Source of the DNA: Nonlabens ulvanivorans | Lineage (GTDB): Bacteria > Bacteroidota > Bacteroidia > Flavobacteriales > Flavobacteriaceae | Reading direction: 5' to 3' | DNA: 64,000 bases | NCBI RefSeq assembly: GCF_000732625.1 | Contig: NZ_JPJI01000032.1 | Span: forward strand, 620,001-684,000 | Shown: in pieces, positions 1 to 8,542 of the stretch | How positions within the stretch are numbered: the stretch's first letter is position 1 | How the letters are laid out: each line of letters starts with the position of its first letter | Position numbers and translations under genes: made by a program | Notes under the pieces: model-generated | Databases searched by the model: none | What the model was told of the DNA's origin: nothing | What the model saw: only the letters and a program-made list of their open reading frames with translations

Positions 1-40
1 AACTGTCGTATCTTGATACTGAGTTGTGCAAAGCAAAATT

Positions 41-2185
41 TTATAGATTATCTAGTTGATTGTCATTACTACCTAGCGTCCAAAAGAAGCCTACAAAAAT
101 AAATCTGTCTGCAGCCTGACCTATCGATCTACGATCAAAATTGCCCATCTGATCAGGTGTATTACTGTATTGATAATTAAAGATATTTTCTCTTCCTAAG
201 ATATTTGTCACTGATAAGAATACGATTTTTTGTTGATCGATGAGATATGCCCAGTTTAAATTTAAACTTTGAAATGAAGCAGTTTTATCATTAAGAAAAC
301 CTTCTAGGTTAGGATTAGTAAATGTTCTACCACTGGTATAATTGTAGGTAATACCTATTTGTGATTTTAAATCCTCAACCCAATACTTTCCTACCGCGCT
401 GAAGTTATGTGAACTGGCAAAATTAGGCGTTGCAGTTTCTTGAAAATTAAGGTACTTTCTTTCAGTATCTAGATAAGAGTAGCTGATCCAGTAGTCTAAA
501 TTTTTAACAGTTTTCTCATCGCGCCAAAATATATCTAGTCCAGTCGCATAGCCATCTCCATTTACCTCAAAATTACTATCAAATTGTGGTCTGTCAGTAT
601 CATAGGTTAATAGACTAGAATAGTTTTTGTAGTAGGTCTCTGCACGTAGCATGCGACCATCTTTTTGATATAAAAAATTAAGGATATAATGCTCTGCACT
701 TTCTGGTGCTAGTTGCTCATTATATTGAAGAATATTATTTTGAGCCTGCTGATAGAAATGCCCATAAGCAATAGATGCCTGCCAATTCTTAGATACACTT
801 ATGGCAGCGCTCAATCTAGGAGATATAAGTAACTCTTCACTTAAGCCATAATAATCTGCTCTTACACCAGCTTTAAAGGCAAGATCTTTAGATAGAAAAA
901 CTTCAGCCTCTGTAAAAACGCCTGAATTAGAAGAATTAACAGATGATTCAAAAGCGTTATCTTCTATAACAACACCTTCTTTATAGTTGATGAGAAATTG
1001 TTCTACACCGTAGTGGATTTTAAAGTAATTATTGTAACGCTTACGCAATTTTAATTTTGCATGTAATGCATTTTCTCTAGTGTCCACATCTGTACCTGCA
1101 ACGTTAATGTCATTACGATCATGTGCTAGACTAAGACCAGTTTCCATTTTCCAATCATTGTTAAGACGCTGCTCATAGTTTAAATTCCCGTAGTAATTCC
1201 CGTTTTTAAGTCCAAAGAATATCCCATCCTCTATATTAATATCTTCTTGTAGGATACTAAAATTACTATAAGAATAAGCACTGTAAGCCTTAAACATTCC
1301 TTTCTCGAGTTGATGTCTATAGACAGCTTCACCACTAATGGATTCATATGGATCTTCAAACTGATTGTTTTGCGGTATTAACTGATTATAAGGACCTAGG
1401 TTAATATAACTAGCATTAACACTAACACTATTCTTTCCCCATATTTGTGTATTTCCCACGCCACCACCTACACTCATGATTTGTAAGTCTGTTTTTTCCT
1501 CTGTAGGTATATCAGTGGTGTTTAATAATAATACACTCGATAGAGCGTCACCATACTCTGCACTGTAACCACCAGTAGAAAATGATATTCCATCAAATAA
1601 GAAAGGAGAAAACCTTCCTCGTGTAGGTATATTTCCAGTAACTGGCACAAAAGGGCGGAATACTCTACTATTATCAATAAATACTTGAGTTTCCTCACCA
1701 CTTCCACCACGTACAAAAAGACGCCCATCATCTGGATTTGCACTCGTTCCTGGAAGTGTTTGCAATGCACCGACAAAATCACCTACTGCACCAGCCGTGG
1801 TTACTATATCAAGTGGTTTAAGTGCGCTCGCCTTAGAACTGTCTCCAGCACTTAAAGTTCCAGCATTTAGAATCACAGAGTTAAGACTATTTACGCTTTC
1901 GCGGAAGCGTATTTCTACACCATTCAGCTCTCTAACGTCAGATTGCTGGATATAATCTTCATAGCCTATAAAACTGGCGACTAAGGTTACTGTAGAAGTT
2001 TCAGCAGTTTCAAAAGAGAACTTACCATCTATATCGGTCGTGGTGCCATCATAAGTTCCTTTTAAATAAACATTTGCTCCTAGAACGGGTATGTTTTTTT
2101 CATCTATAACCTGACCGCTTACAATGGTCTGTGCTAGACTGGATATTGATAAGGTCATAATTAGTAATAAGAAAAGAGTTTTCAT
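41..2185 (-). CDS. TonB-dependent receptor with carboxypeptidase-like N-terminal domain
   Basis: Outer-membrane receptor for energised import of an unknown ligand. The 714-residue protein starts with a signal peptide ending near SSLAQT. A CarboxypepD_reg-like beta-sandwich follows (about 21-105, VSGQVIDE, DIDGKFSF), then a plug-like region (about 120-230, with LFVRGG) and a barrel-type region rich in aromatic strands that runs to near the end (FIFVGFFWTLG). It is shorter than many SusC proteins and has no SusD partner beside it, so a siderophore- or metal-type receptor is as likely as a glycan one. Residues about 92-96 (RFRES) are encoded by one copy of the repeated GCTTTCGCGAAAGC palindrome, here with a synonymous change. 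Two direct repeats lie 60-90 bp upstream of the start. Confidence 0.85.
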   Translation of the reverse strand: MKTLFLLLIMTLSISSLAQTIVSGQVIDEKNIPVLGANVYLKGTYDGTTTDIDGKFSFETAETSTVTLVASFIGYEDYIQQSDVRELNGVEIRFRESVNSLNSVILNAGTLSAGDSSKASALKPLDIVTTAGAVGDFVGALQTLPGTSANPDDGRLFVRGGSGEETQVFIDNSRVFRPFVPVTGNIPTRGRFSPFLFDGISFSTGGYSAEYGDALSSVLLLNTTDIPTEEKTDLQIMSVGGGVGNTQIWGKNSVSVNASYINLGPYNQLIPQNNQFEDPYESISGEAVYRHQLEKGMFKAYSAYSYSNFSILQEDINIEDGIFFGLKNGNYYGNLNYEQRLNNDWKMETGLSLAHDRNDINVAGTDVDTRENALHAKLKLRKRYNNYFKIHYGVEQFLINYKEGVVIEDNAFESSVNSSNSGVFTEAEVFLSKDLAFKAGVRADYYGLSEELLISPRLSAAISVSKNWQASIAYGHFYQQAQNNILQYNEQLAPESAEHYILNFLYQKDGRMLRAETYYKNYSSLLTYDTDRPQFDSNFEVNGDGYATGLDIFWRDEKTVKNLDYWISYSYLDTERKYLNFQETATPNFASSHNFSAVGKYWVEDLKSQIGITYNYTSGRTFTNPNLEGFLNDKTASFQSLNLNWAYLIDQQKIVFLSVTNILGRENIFNYQYSNTPDQMGNFDRRSIGQAADRFIFVGFFWTLGSNDNQLDNL
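1893..1910. repeat. GCTTTCGCGAAAGC palindrome, copy 1 (one substitution, inside TonB receptor gene)
   Basis: Plus strand ACGCTTTCGCGGAAGCGT. Read on the minus strand it codes RFRES; the single change alters a Phe codon TTT to TTC and is silent. Confidence 0.85.
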
Positions 2186-2244
2186 AGGTCATGGTTTGAT
2201 GATACAAACATCCTATGAAATAAGGCTGATTACTATTCTCTTTT

Positions 2245-2275
2245 ACTGAGTTGTTGATTTTTTAAACTGAGTTGT
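2245..2275. promoter_or_regulatory. tandem ACTGAGTTGT direct repeat upstream of the TonB receptor
   Basis: The decamer ACTGAGTTGT occurs at 2245-2254 and 2266-2275, a start-to-start spacing of 21 bp, or about two helical turns. A third exact copy is at 18-27, just downstream of the receptor gene. The receptor start is at 2185, so the pair sits where an activator would bind. A weak -7-like element (GATGTTTG on the minus strand, plus CAAACATC near 2206-2213) lies between the repeats and the start. That the repeats bind a regulator is inference. Confidence 0.4.
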
Positions 2276-2282
2276 CTAAGTT

Positions 2283-3215
2283 TTAATTGCTCTTTAAAGC
2301 TAATTTCACTTTTTGACCAGGATCAAGTTTCTCAAGAGAGTTAAATAACAAGGTTTCATCCTGACATGTAACTTGAATAAGATAATCTGCTCCTTTAAAA
2401 TAAGCGCTCTTTACAATTGCCTCAACGCCTTTTTCATTAACAGTAAGCTGTTCTGGATAGCATATGATTTCTTTAGTATTATTGAACCATCCTACCGGAA
2501 TGATATTAACCTCGTTGAATAAAGAAGCTCCGTACTTATTTAAGGGCTTTTGATAGCAATCAATTGTTTTTCTATGATCAATGACTTGACCATTGCGCAT
2601 GATGACAGTTTCATGTGTGAATGGCAATACATCATCCTTATCATGTGTAGCAATCAAACATGTGATGTTCTCTTTTTTCAAATAAGAAAAAAGACTACGT
2701 CGTAAATCGTTTTTTCTAAAATTATCAATATTGGAAAAAGGCTCATCTAATAATAGAACCTTAGGCTGTTGAGCGAGCGCTTTAGCAATTGCTACACGTT
2801 GTTTTTGTCCGCCACTTAGTGTTTTAACCTTACGATCTTTAAAGTCGCTCATATCGACTATATGAAGTAAATCTGTAATGCGAGTTACTCTATCATCAAT
2901 CTGTATAGAAAGATGTTCACCTACATTTTCAAAAACGGTAGTGAATGGCATTAAATCAAATTCCTGTGGAACATATTTCATCATAGGATGTCCTGGCACG
3001 AGATGAAAATCTGCACCATCTAGTATTTTACCTTCAAAAGTGATCTCTCCACTTTCTTCTTGCAGTAAGCCGTAAATTAAGTTCAGTAATGTACTTTTTC
3101 CACAACCGCTTTCTCCTATGAGTGCCACATGTGTTCCTTGTTCAATTTTTAAATTGATATGATGTAAGGCTTTACCTTGTGGATAAGAAAACTGAACGTC
3201 TTTTAAATGTAGCAT
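2283..3215 (-). CDS. ABC transporter ATP-binding protein
   Basis: ATPase subunit of an ABC importer of the FbpC/PotA/sulfate type. The N-terminal domain carries Walker A (GESGCGKST), the signature LSGGQKQR, Walker B (VLLLDEP) and the switch His (ATHDKD). About 80 C-terminal residues resemble a TOBE-like accessory domain. The start is placed at the ATG at 3215 (MLHLKDVQFSYP) rather than an upstream in-frame codon, because a promoter-like TACCTTTG (plus CAAAGGTA, 3220-3227) ends only 4 nt before it. No permease or binding protein lies beside it, so the substrate cannot be named. Confidence 0.85.
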   Translation of the reverse strand: MLHLKDVQFSYPQGKALHHINLKIEQGTHVALIGESGCGKSTLLNLIYGLLQEESGEITFEGKILDGADFHLVPGHPMMKYVPQEFDLMPFTTVFENVGEHLSIQIDDRVTRITDLLHIVDMSDFKDRKVKTLSGGQKQRVAIAKALAQQPKVLLLDEPFSNIDNFRKNDLRRSLFSYLKKENITCLIATHDKDDVLPFTHETVIMRNGQVIDHRKTIDCYQKPLNKYGASLFNEVNIIPVGWFNNTKEIICYPEQLTVNEKGVEAIVKSAYFKGADYLIQVTCQDETLLFNSLEKLDPGQKVKLALKSN

Positions 3216-3219
3216 GCTA

Positions 3220-3227
3220 CAAAGGTA
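3220..3227 (-). promoter_or_regulatory. -7 promoter element (TACCTTTG), possibly giving a leaderless mRNA
   Basis: On the minus strand TACCTTTG matches the Bacteroidota -7 consensus TAnnTTTG and stops 4 nt before the ATG at 3215. Transcription normally starts a few bases after this element, so the mRNA would have almost no leader. No convincing TTG is seen at the expected -33 spacing. Confidence 0.4.
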
Positions 3228-3243
3228 TTTGCTAGAAACTAAA

Positions 3244-3268
3244 AAACCCATGCAAATTGCATGGGTTT
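3244..3268 (-). terminator. rho-independent terminator of the choice-of-anchor I gene
   Basis: A perfect inverted repeat, AAACCCATGCAA (3244-3255) and TTGCATGGGTTT (3257-3268), is followed on the minus strand by six T (plus A run from 3241). It lies 20 bp downstream of the gene ending at 3289. Confidence 0.8.
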
Positions 3269-3288
3269 AATATTATTGAGCAGATGTA

Positions 3289-4827
3289 TTAATCTAAAAC
3301 ATTGTTTTGATAGATATTAACGGTACCACTATCCTCATTACTGATAATTAGAAGTGCTTTGTCACTGCCGCTTTCTTCTCGCGGAATCATTAATAAACTT
3401 TCTGGGGCTTCATCGCCTATTGGCTCTAGCCACGTTAGGAATACTGGATTATTTGGGTTTGTGACATCATATAATAGAACACCATCTGTACGTTCCATTG
3501 CTACAGCGAGTATATATCTATTGTTTATAGAATTAGTGTTTGATGTATTACTTTTTATTTCTAAAACAGCTACTGCTTCTGGCTCAGCACCTTTATCATC
3601 ACTACGTCCATCTTCATCATTGAATCGTGTAGGGTTTATATTTAAAGTGTTTACTGCTATACTATTTCCACTATCATAAACAAGGTTTCCATTGGTGTCC
3701 CAAAAGCTGAAGCTACGAGCACCGTATCCATAAATTACATCATAATCTCCGTCACCATCGATATCACCGTTTGCAGTTGTTGTCTTTAATCGACCGATAT
3801 TCTCATCCATTTGTAAACTAGCTGCATCAGGAAAAGCTGTTGGGTCTAAAATTAGGTCCTTAATTCTTTCTTCTTCAGAATATCCATCGTAATCGCGAGC
3901 GTCTCCTTCATTTGCTGTAACGATCAATTCTTGCCCATTTATTGTAACGATATCCATTCCATCTGGATGATAATAAGAAAGTACAGGCCAATTTTTTAAT
4001 TGGGTTACACCATCTCTATCACTGGCATCTATGCTATTTAAAGGGTTATTATAATCTTTAACACCATATGCTTTTACATAATTTATAGCTGCAGTATTAA
4101 CGTCTATACTCATTAGAGCATTATTTTCTTGGCAAGTTACATATGCGGTATTCCCATCTTCTGATACAACTATGTACTCTGGTTCTAAATCTTGAGCTAC
4201 AGTGGCGCCTGGGCCATAAATACGAACGCCATCATTTTTTAAAGATGCCTCTTGATTATTTAAACTCGCAAAATTGATTAATTGTATCGCTCCATTTGAA
4301 AGTGTGATGATACCTACTGTCCCTTCAGGATCAATGGTATAATCATCATTAGGCTCACCTTCACAGGCAACAAGAATTTTTTCACCATCTGGTGTAAAAG
4401 TAACCATATCTGGTAATGCGCCTACAGTATAACTATTTAATAGGGCTTGACTATTAATGTCATAAGTAACGACTGTACCATTAAGCTGCTTATTGTCATT
4501 TTCTACCGCTACGGCAATTATACCATCACCAACTGCTACACTATTAGGAGCTCCACTACTTAATGAAATAGCTGGTTGTTCCACTGGAATGCTAGGATTT
4601 GATAAGTCATAAACATTAATCTGATTTGACTCTGCATTTATAACAAATAGCTTCTTACTGACGATATCATAGGCACTTATTTCAGCACTGCCTTCACCAC
4701 CGACTTGAATAGTTGCAGCTCTTTGAAAATTTACTTCAGTAGATAGTGAGATTTGATCACTAGTATCATCATCATTATTACAACTACATAATATAATTGC
4801 AATTAAGGCATAAGTAATTTTATTCAT
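3289..4827 (-). CDS. choice-of-anchor I domain lipoprotein
   Basis: A 512-residue exported protein. The chosen ATG at 4827 gives a lipoprotein signal (MNKITYALIAIILCSC) with the lipidated Cys followed by an Asn/Asp-rich linker; an upstream in-frame start would bury this signal. The body is a repetitive beta-propeller-like fold, with runs such as VAVENDN, VACEGEPND and ANEGDARDYDGYSEEER that I recognise from the choice-of-anchor I family. Some members of that family are annotated as alkaline-phosphatase-like without proof. Asp-rich stretches (DIDGDGDYD) may bind calcium. The enzymatic role is unknown; a cell-surface location is inferred. The gene appears to be a single transcription unit with its own terminator. 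Confidence 0.75.
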   Translation of the reverse strand: MNKITYALIAIILCSCNNDDDTSDQISLSTEVNFQRAATIQVGGEGSAEISAYDIVSKKLFVINAESNQINVYDLSNPSIPVEQPAISLSSGAPNSVAVGDGIIAVAVENDNKQLNGTVVTYDINSQALLNSYTVGALPDMVTFTPDGEKILVACEGEPNDDYTIDPEGTVGIITLSNGAIQLINFASLNNQEASLKNDGVRIYGPGATVAQDLEPEYIVVSEDGNTAYVTCQENNALMSIDVNTAAINYVKAYGVKDYNNPLNSIDASDRDGVTQLKNWPVLSYYHPDGMDIVTINGQELIVTANEGDARDYDGYSEEERIKDLILDPTAFPDAASLQMDENIGRLKTTTANGDIDGDGDYDVIYGYGARSFSFWDTNGNLVYDSGNSIAVNTLNINPTRFNDEDGRSDDKGAEPEAVAVLEIKSNTSNTNSINNRYILAVAMERTDGVLLYDVTNPNNPVFLTWLEPIGDEAPESLLMIPREESGSDKALLIISNEDSGTVNIYQNNVLD

Positions 4828-4935
4828 TTTATTGATTTTTTGGCATGTACAAAAAAAAGTCTTCAATAACTGAATGGTGTTAGCTAAGTCTTATATGATG
4901 GTTTATAAAAGATTATATAAAGGTTATGCAATAAA

Positions 4936-4962
4936 AAAACCCATACTATTTGCATGGGTTTT
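4936..4962 (-). terminator. rho-independent terminator of the S9A peptidase gene
   Basis: Stem AAAACCCAT (4936-4944) and ATGGGTTTT (4954-4962) around a 9-nt loop, followed on the minus strand by a T run. The stem sequence is nearly the same as that of the terminator at 3244-3268. Confidence 0.75.
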
Positions 4963-4991
4963 AACAATTATCTTCTAATGAAATCTAAGAT

Positions 4992-7154
4992 TTACATTTT
5001 TACTCTTGTACTAAGTTCTGGTAGTTCTTCAAATCCCATATTAAACAAGGCAAAACTATAAATATCTGTTTGTTCTTGAATTACTTGTGCGGTTGATTTA
5101 CCTGCACCGTGACCAGCATCAGTCTCTATTCGTATTAAGGTAGGAGCATCTCCAGCTTGTTTAGATTGCAGTTCAGCAGCAAATTTAAACGAGTGTGCTG
5201 GAACGACACGATCATCGTGATCGCCAGTAGTTACCATCGTCGCAGGATAAGAAACACCTTCTTTAATATTGTGTAATGGGGAATATCCTTTAAGGTATTC
5301 AAACATTTCTGGATTATCCTCTGCAGTTCCATAGTCATAAGCCCATCCTGCACCAGCAGTAAACTTATTATATCGCAACATGTCTAACACACCTACTGCT
5401 GGGAATGCTACACCGGCTAGATCTGGTCGCTGTGTCATCGTTGCACCTACTAATAATCCACCGTTAGAACCACCTTGGATGGCAAGATATTTTGTAGAGG
5501 TGTAATCGTTATCTTTTAACCATTCTCCTGCAGCTATAAAATCATCAAACACGTTTTGTTTTTGCATTTTAGTACCAGCGTCATGCCATTTTTTACCATA
5601 TTCACCACCACCGCGTAAATTTGCAACGGCATAAATACCGCCCATTTCCATCCACGCAGCTCTTGAAACTGAAAAACCAGGATTAAGTGAGATGTTGAAA
5701 CCACCATAACCGTAAAGTATTGTTGGGTTTTTACCATCTAGTACTAATCCTTTCTTATGTGAAATAATCATAGGGATTTTAGTTCCATCTTTAGAGGTGT
5801 AAAACACTTGCTTTGATTCATAATCCTCACTATTAAATTGAATCTCTGGTTTGCGATATAGTTTTGAATCACCAGTAGCGATGTCATATAAATAAGTACT
5901 TCCAGGAGTGGTATAATTTGTAAAGCTATAGTAAAGTGTTTTATCTTTCTCTTTAGCGCCAAAACCGCCCACATTTCCTATTCCGGGTAATTTAACTTCT
6001 CTAACAAGAGTACCATCATAATTATACTGTTGTATTTTAGATACGGCATCTACCATATACTCTGCAAAGATGTATCCACCACCTGTAGATGGTGACAGCA
6101 CATTTTCTGTTTCTGGTATCACGTCTACCCAACTTTCTTGAGTAGGATTAGAAAAATCTGTCGATACTATACGTTTATTAGGCGCATTATAATCTGTTAC
6201 CAACCATAACTTAGAACCTTCATTATGCAGTAAATAAGTGTTGGTATCAAAATTATCTAGAACGGTTACTAGTGGTGCATTGGGTTTATTTAATTCTTTC
6301 ATAAACATCTTACCACCATTAGTAGATGTACTTGCAGAAATGACTAAGTAGTTTTGATCATCAGTAACGCCACCACCAACATATCTATACTTTTGATCTG
6401 CTGTACCACCGAAGATAACTTGATCTTCACTCTGTGGTGTACCTAACTTATGATAATACAGTTTATGCTGATCTGTCATAGCACTCAGCTCACTACCGTC
6501 AGGCTTATCATAACTAGAATAGTAGAAACCATCATTACCTTTCCAAGACATTCCAGAAAATTTCACGTCTTTTATGGTATCTCCTACTTGAGTTAAATCT
6601 TTAGTGTTTAAAACGATAATTTTTCTCCAGTCACTTCCACCTTCTGAGATGGCATAAGCAAATAGAGATCCGTCTTTAGTGAAAGAAGTACCACCTAGAG
6701 AAGTCGTTCCATCTTTTGAAAATTGATTAGGATCAAGAAAAACTTCTGCATCTTCCATTTTTCCGTTAGTAGGAAATCGGTATATCACATATTGATTTTG
6801 TAAACCGTCATTTTTATAGAAATAAGAGTAGTCACCTTCTATAAAAGGAGCCCCTATTTTCTCATAGTTCCATAATTCTGTAAGTCGATTTTTAACGCTT
6901 TCGCGAAAGCGTATCTGATCTAAGTAACTATTAGTAACTTGATTTTGTGCTTTAACCCATTCACCGGTCTCTGCACTACGATCATCTTCTAGCCAGCGGT
7001 ATGGATCTGGTACATCTGCACCATGATAATTATCAACATGATCTACTGTTTGTGTGGTAGGATAAGTAATTTCCATTTTTTTTGAATCCTGTTTTTTGTC
7101 TTCACAAGATACCAATGCCATAAGAACAGTGGCTGCGAGAAGTGTTTTTTTCAT
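4992..7154 (-). CDS. prolyl oligopeptidase family (S9A) lipoprotein
   Basis: Serine peptidase predicted to cleave after proline in short peptides, anchored as a lipoprotein (signal MKKTLLAATVLMALVSCEDK). The 720 residues have the S9A layout: N-terminal segment (PYRWLEDD), seven-bladed propeller, and C-terminal alpha/beta-hydrolase domain. The nucleophile motif is GGSNGG, the acid region DHDDRV and the catalytic His lies in DAGHGAG. Residues about 82-86 (RFRES), in the N-terminal helix region, are encoded by a copy of the repeated palindrome at 6895-6912. The gene starts 2 nt after the stop of the upstream T9SS cargo gene, so the two are probably co-transcribed. Confidence 0.92.
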   Translation of the reverse strand: MKKTLLAATVLMALVSCEDKKQDSKKMEITYPTTQTVDHVDNYHGADVPDPYRWLEDDRSAETGEWVKAQNQVTNSYLDQIRFRESVKNRLTELWNYEKIGAPFIEGDYSYFYKNDGLQNQYVIYRFPTNGKMEDAEVFLDPNQFSKDGTTSLGGTSFTKDGSLFAYAISEGGSDWRKIIVLNTKDLTQVGDTIKDVKFSGMSWKGNDGFYYSSYDKPDGSELSAMTDQHKLYYHKLGTPQSEDQVIFGGTADQKYRYVGGGVTDDQNYLVISASTSTNGGKMFMKELNKPNAPLVTVLDNFDTNTYLLHNEGSKLWLVTDYNAPNKRIVSTDFSNPTQESWVDVIPETENVLSPSTGGGYIFAEYMVDAVSKIQQYNYDGTLVREVKLPGIGNVGGFGAKEKDKTLYYSFTNYTTPGSTYLYDIATGDSKLYRKPEIQFNSEDYESKQVFYTSKDGTKIPMIISHKKGLVLDGKNPTILYGYGGFNISLNPGFSVSRAAWMEMGGIYAVANLRGGGEYGKKWHDAGTKMQKQNVFDDFIAAGEWLKDNDYTSTKYLAIQGGSNGGLLVGATMTQRPDLAGVAFPAVGVLDMLRYNKFTAGAGWAYDYGTAEDNPEMFEYLKGYSPLHNIKEGVSYPATMVTTGDHDDRVVPAHSFKFAAELQSKQAGDAPTLIRIETDAGHGAGKSTAQVIQEQTDIYSFALFNMGFEELPELSTRVKM
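6895..6912. repeat. GCTTTCGCGAAAGC palindrome, copy 2 (inside S9A peptidase gene)
   Basis: ACGCTTTCGCGAAAGCGT, perfect 18-bp palindrome, codes RFRES in the peptidase. Confidence 0.95.
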
Positions 7155-7156
7155 AG

Positions 7157-8461
7157 TTAGTTTTTTATTAGTTGCTGTGTGGTTGAAGTAGTATTAGCAT
7201 TAACTTTAATAAAATAAATACCACTTTGTAAATCAGTCACATCAATCAATGATATGTTACTATATTCCATTAATAATCTACTATTGATATCATAAATTTC
7301 AACTTTTTCTATGGGTTGAGTACTTAAAATATTGATAAATTCTGAACTAGGATTAGGGTAAATAGAAAAACCATCTGTTGCTAATTGATCATAAGTAGAC
7401 AGTACACTGTCTGTATAGACATAAACACCATCTTGTGTGCTAATAGTGCTAAATCCGCCACTATAACCAGTATCCTCATCTAAAAAAGCGACGTCAACAT
7501 GTTGATCTGTACTTACATTAGTCCATGTGATGCCGTCATCTGTAGAGTAAGCGGTACCTGCTAGTGCAGTATCACCGCCGGTACTCACCACTCTAGAAGA
7601 GTTAGGGATATAAGCAATAGCACCACCGTATGGGAAGCCTGTGCCAGAGATGTTTACTGGATTCCATGTGGTTCCAGCATCTTGTGTTATAAATAAGTTA
7701 CCAGAATTGTCTTGAATCATTCCTTTATTTGGGGTACTAAAAGTAATATCTCCACTTAAATTTGTTCCACCGAAATCACTAAGTGGTGTATTAAAAACGC
7801 TCCAATTGTTTCCCATGTTTGCAGAATGATAGACTCTTCCTGCGCTAGTAGTAAACCAAATGTTATTCCCTAAATGAGTATACTGTGCTAGATAACCTAC
7901 CTCGTTGGTTAAAGGCGCAGGTATGTTTGAACTAGGAACTCTAGCATAACTAGTACCACCATTTGTTGTCGTGTATATTTCCCAATAGCCGCCTGCGGGA
8001 TCGCCTATGGCTACTCCATCTGTGGTATTAAAGAAGTGAACTGCGTTTGCAAAGCTACTCGTACTATTGAAAGCTGCTCCAGTTTGACGAGTCCATGTGG
8101 CACCTGTGTCTGTAGTTTGCCACACACCACCTATCTGACCTGAAGCACGTGGATGAACGGCTATGTATGCTGTTGTTGCACTTACACCAGATATGTTAGA
8201 AATTCCTAATGCGCTATTACCTATATCTACAGTACTAGCACTCCAGGTCATTCCACCATCACTAGTGGTTGAAAAACGTTGTATGTTATTGTTGGGATTA
8301 AGTCCATCATAACCTGTTGCCCATGCGACATTATCATCAACAATATGGATTTTTGAGAGCCCTGTTGAGGTTATTGGGAAACCAGAGGACCTTTCTGTCC
8401 AGAATTGTGCTTGTGAATAGAATGAAGTAAGAAATAAAAATAAGAGTAAACGTGATACCAT
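7157..8461 (-). CDS. secreted YCF48/BNR-like beta-propeller protein with T9SS type A sorting tail
   Basis: A 434-residue secreted protein with a signal peptide (MVSRLLLFLFLTSFYSQAQ). Repeated blades contain TTDGG, TWTRQTG and TQDAGTTW motifs typical of BNR/YCF48-like propellers. The last about 75 residues (FSIYPNPSSEF through GIYFIKV) are a type A T9SS sorting domain, so export to the surface or medium by T9SS is expected. It is first in a two-gene unit with the S9A peptidase. The ligand is unknown. Confidence 0.82.
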   Translation of the reverse strand: MVSRLLLFLFLTSFYSQAQFWTERSSGFPITSTGLSKIHIVDDNVAWATGYDGLNPNNNIQRFSTTSDGGMTWSASTVDIGNSALGISNISGVSATTAYIAVHPRASGQIGGVWQTTDTGATWTRQTGAAFNSTSSFANAVHFFNTTDGVAIGDPAGGYWEIYTTTNGGTSYARVPSSNIPAPLTNEVGYLAQYTHLGNNIWFTTSAGRVYHSANMGNNWSVFNTPLSDFGGTNLSGDITFSTPNKGMIQDNSGNLFITQDAGTTWNPVNISGTGFPYGGAIAYIPNSSRVVSTGGDTALAGTAYSTDDGITWTNVSTDQHVDVAFLDEDTGYSGGFSTISTQDGVYVYTDSVLSTYDQLATDGFSIYPNPSSEFINILSTQPIEKVEIYDINSRLLMEYSNISLIDVTDLQSGIYFIKVNANTTSTTQQLIKN

Positions 8462-8464
8462 ATA

Positions 8465-8506
8465 AAAAACCGCTTTTAACTGAGGTAAAGTTAGTTAAAA
8501 GCGGTT
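8465..8506 (-). terminator. rho-independent terminator of asd
   Basis: Long stem AACCGCTTTTAACT (8468-8481) and AGTTAAAAGCGGTT (8493-8506), followed on the minus strand by six T. It lies 36 bp after the asd stop and just upstream of the next gene start at 8461. Confidence 0.8.
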
Positions 8507-8542
8507 AGTTTAAAATGTCAAACTTCTATTATACCTTAAAGG

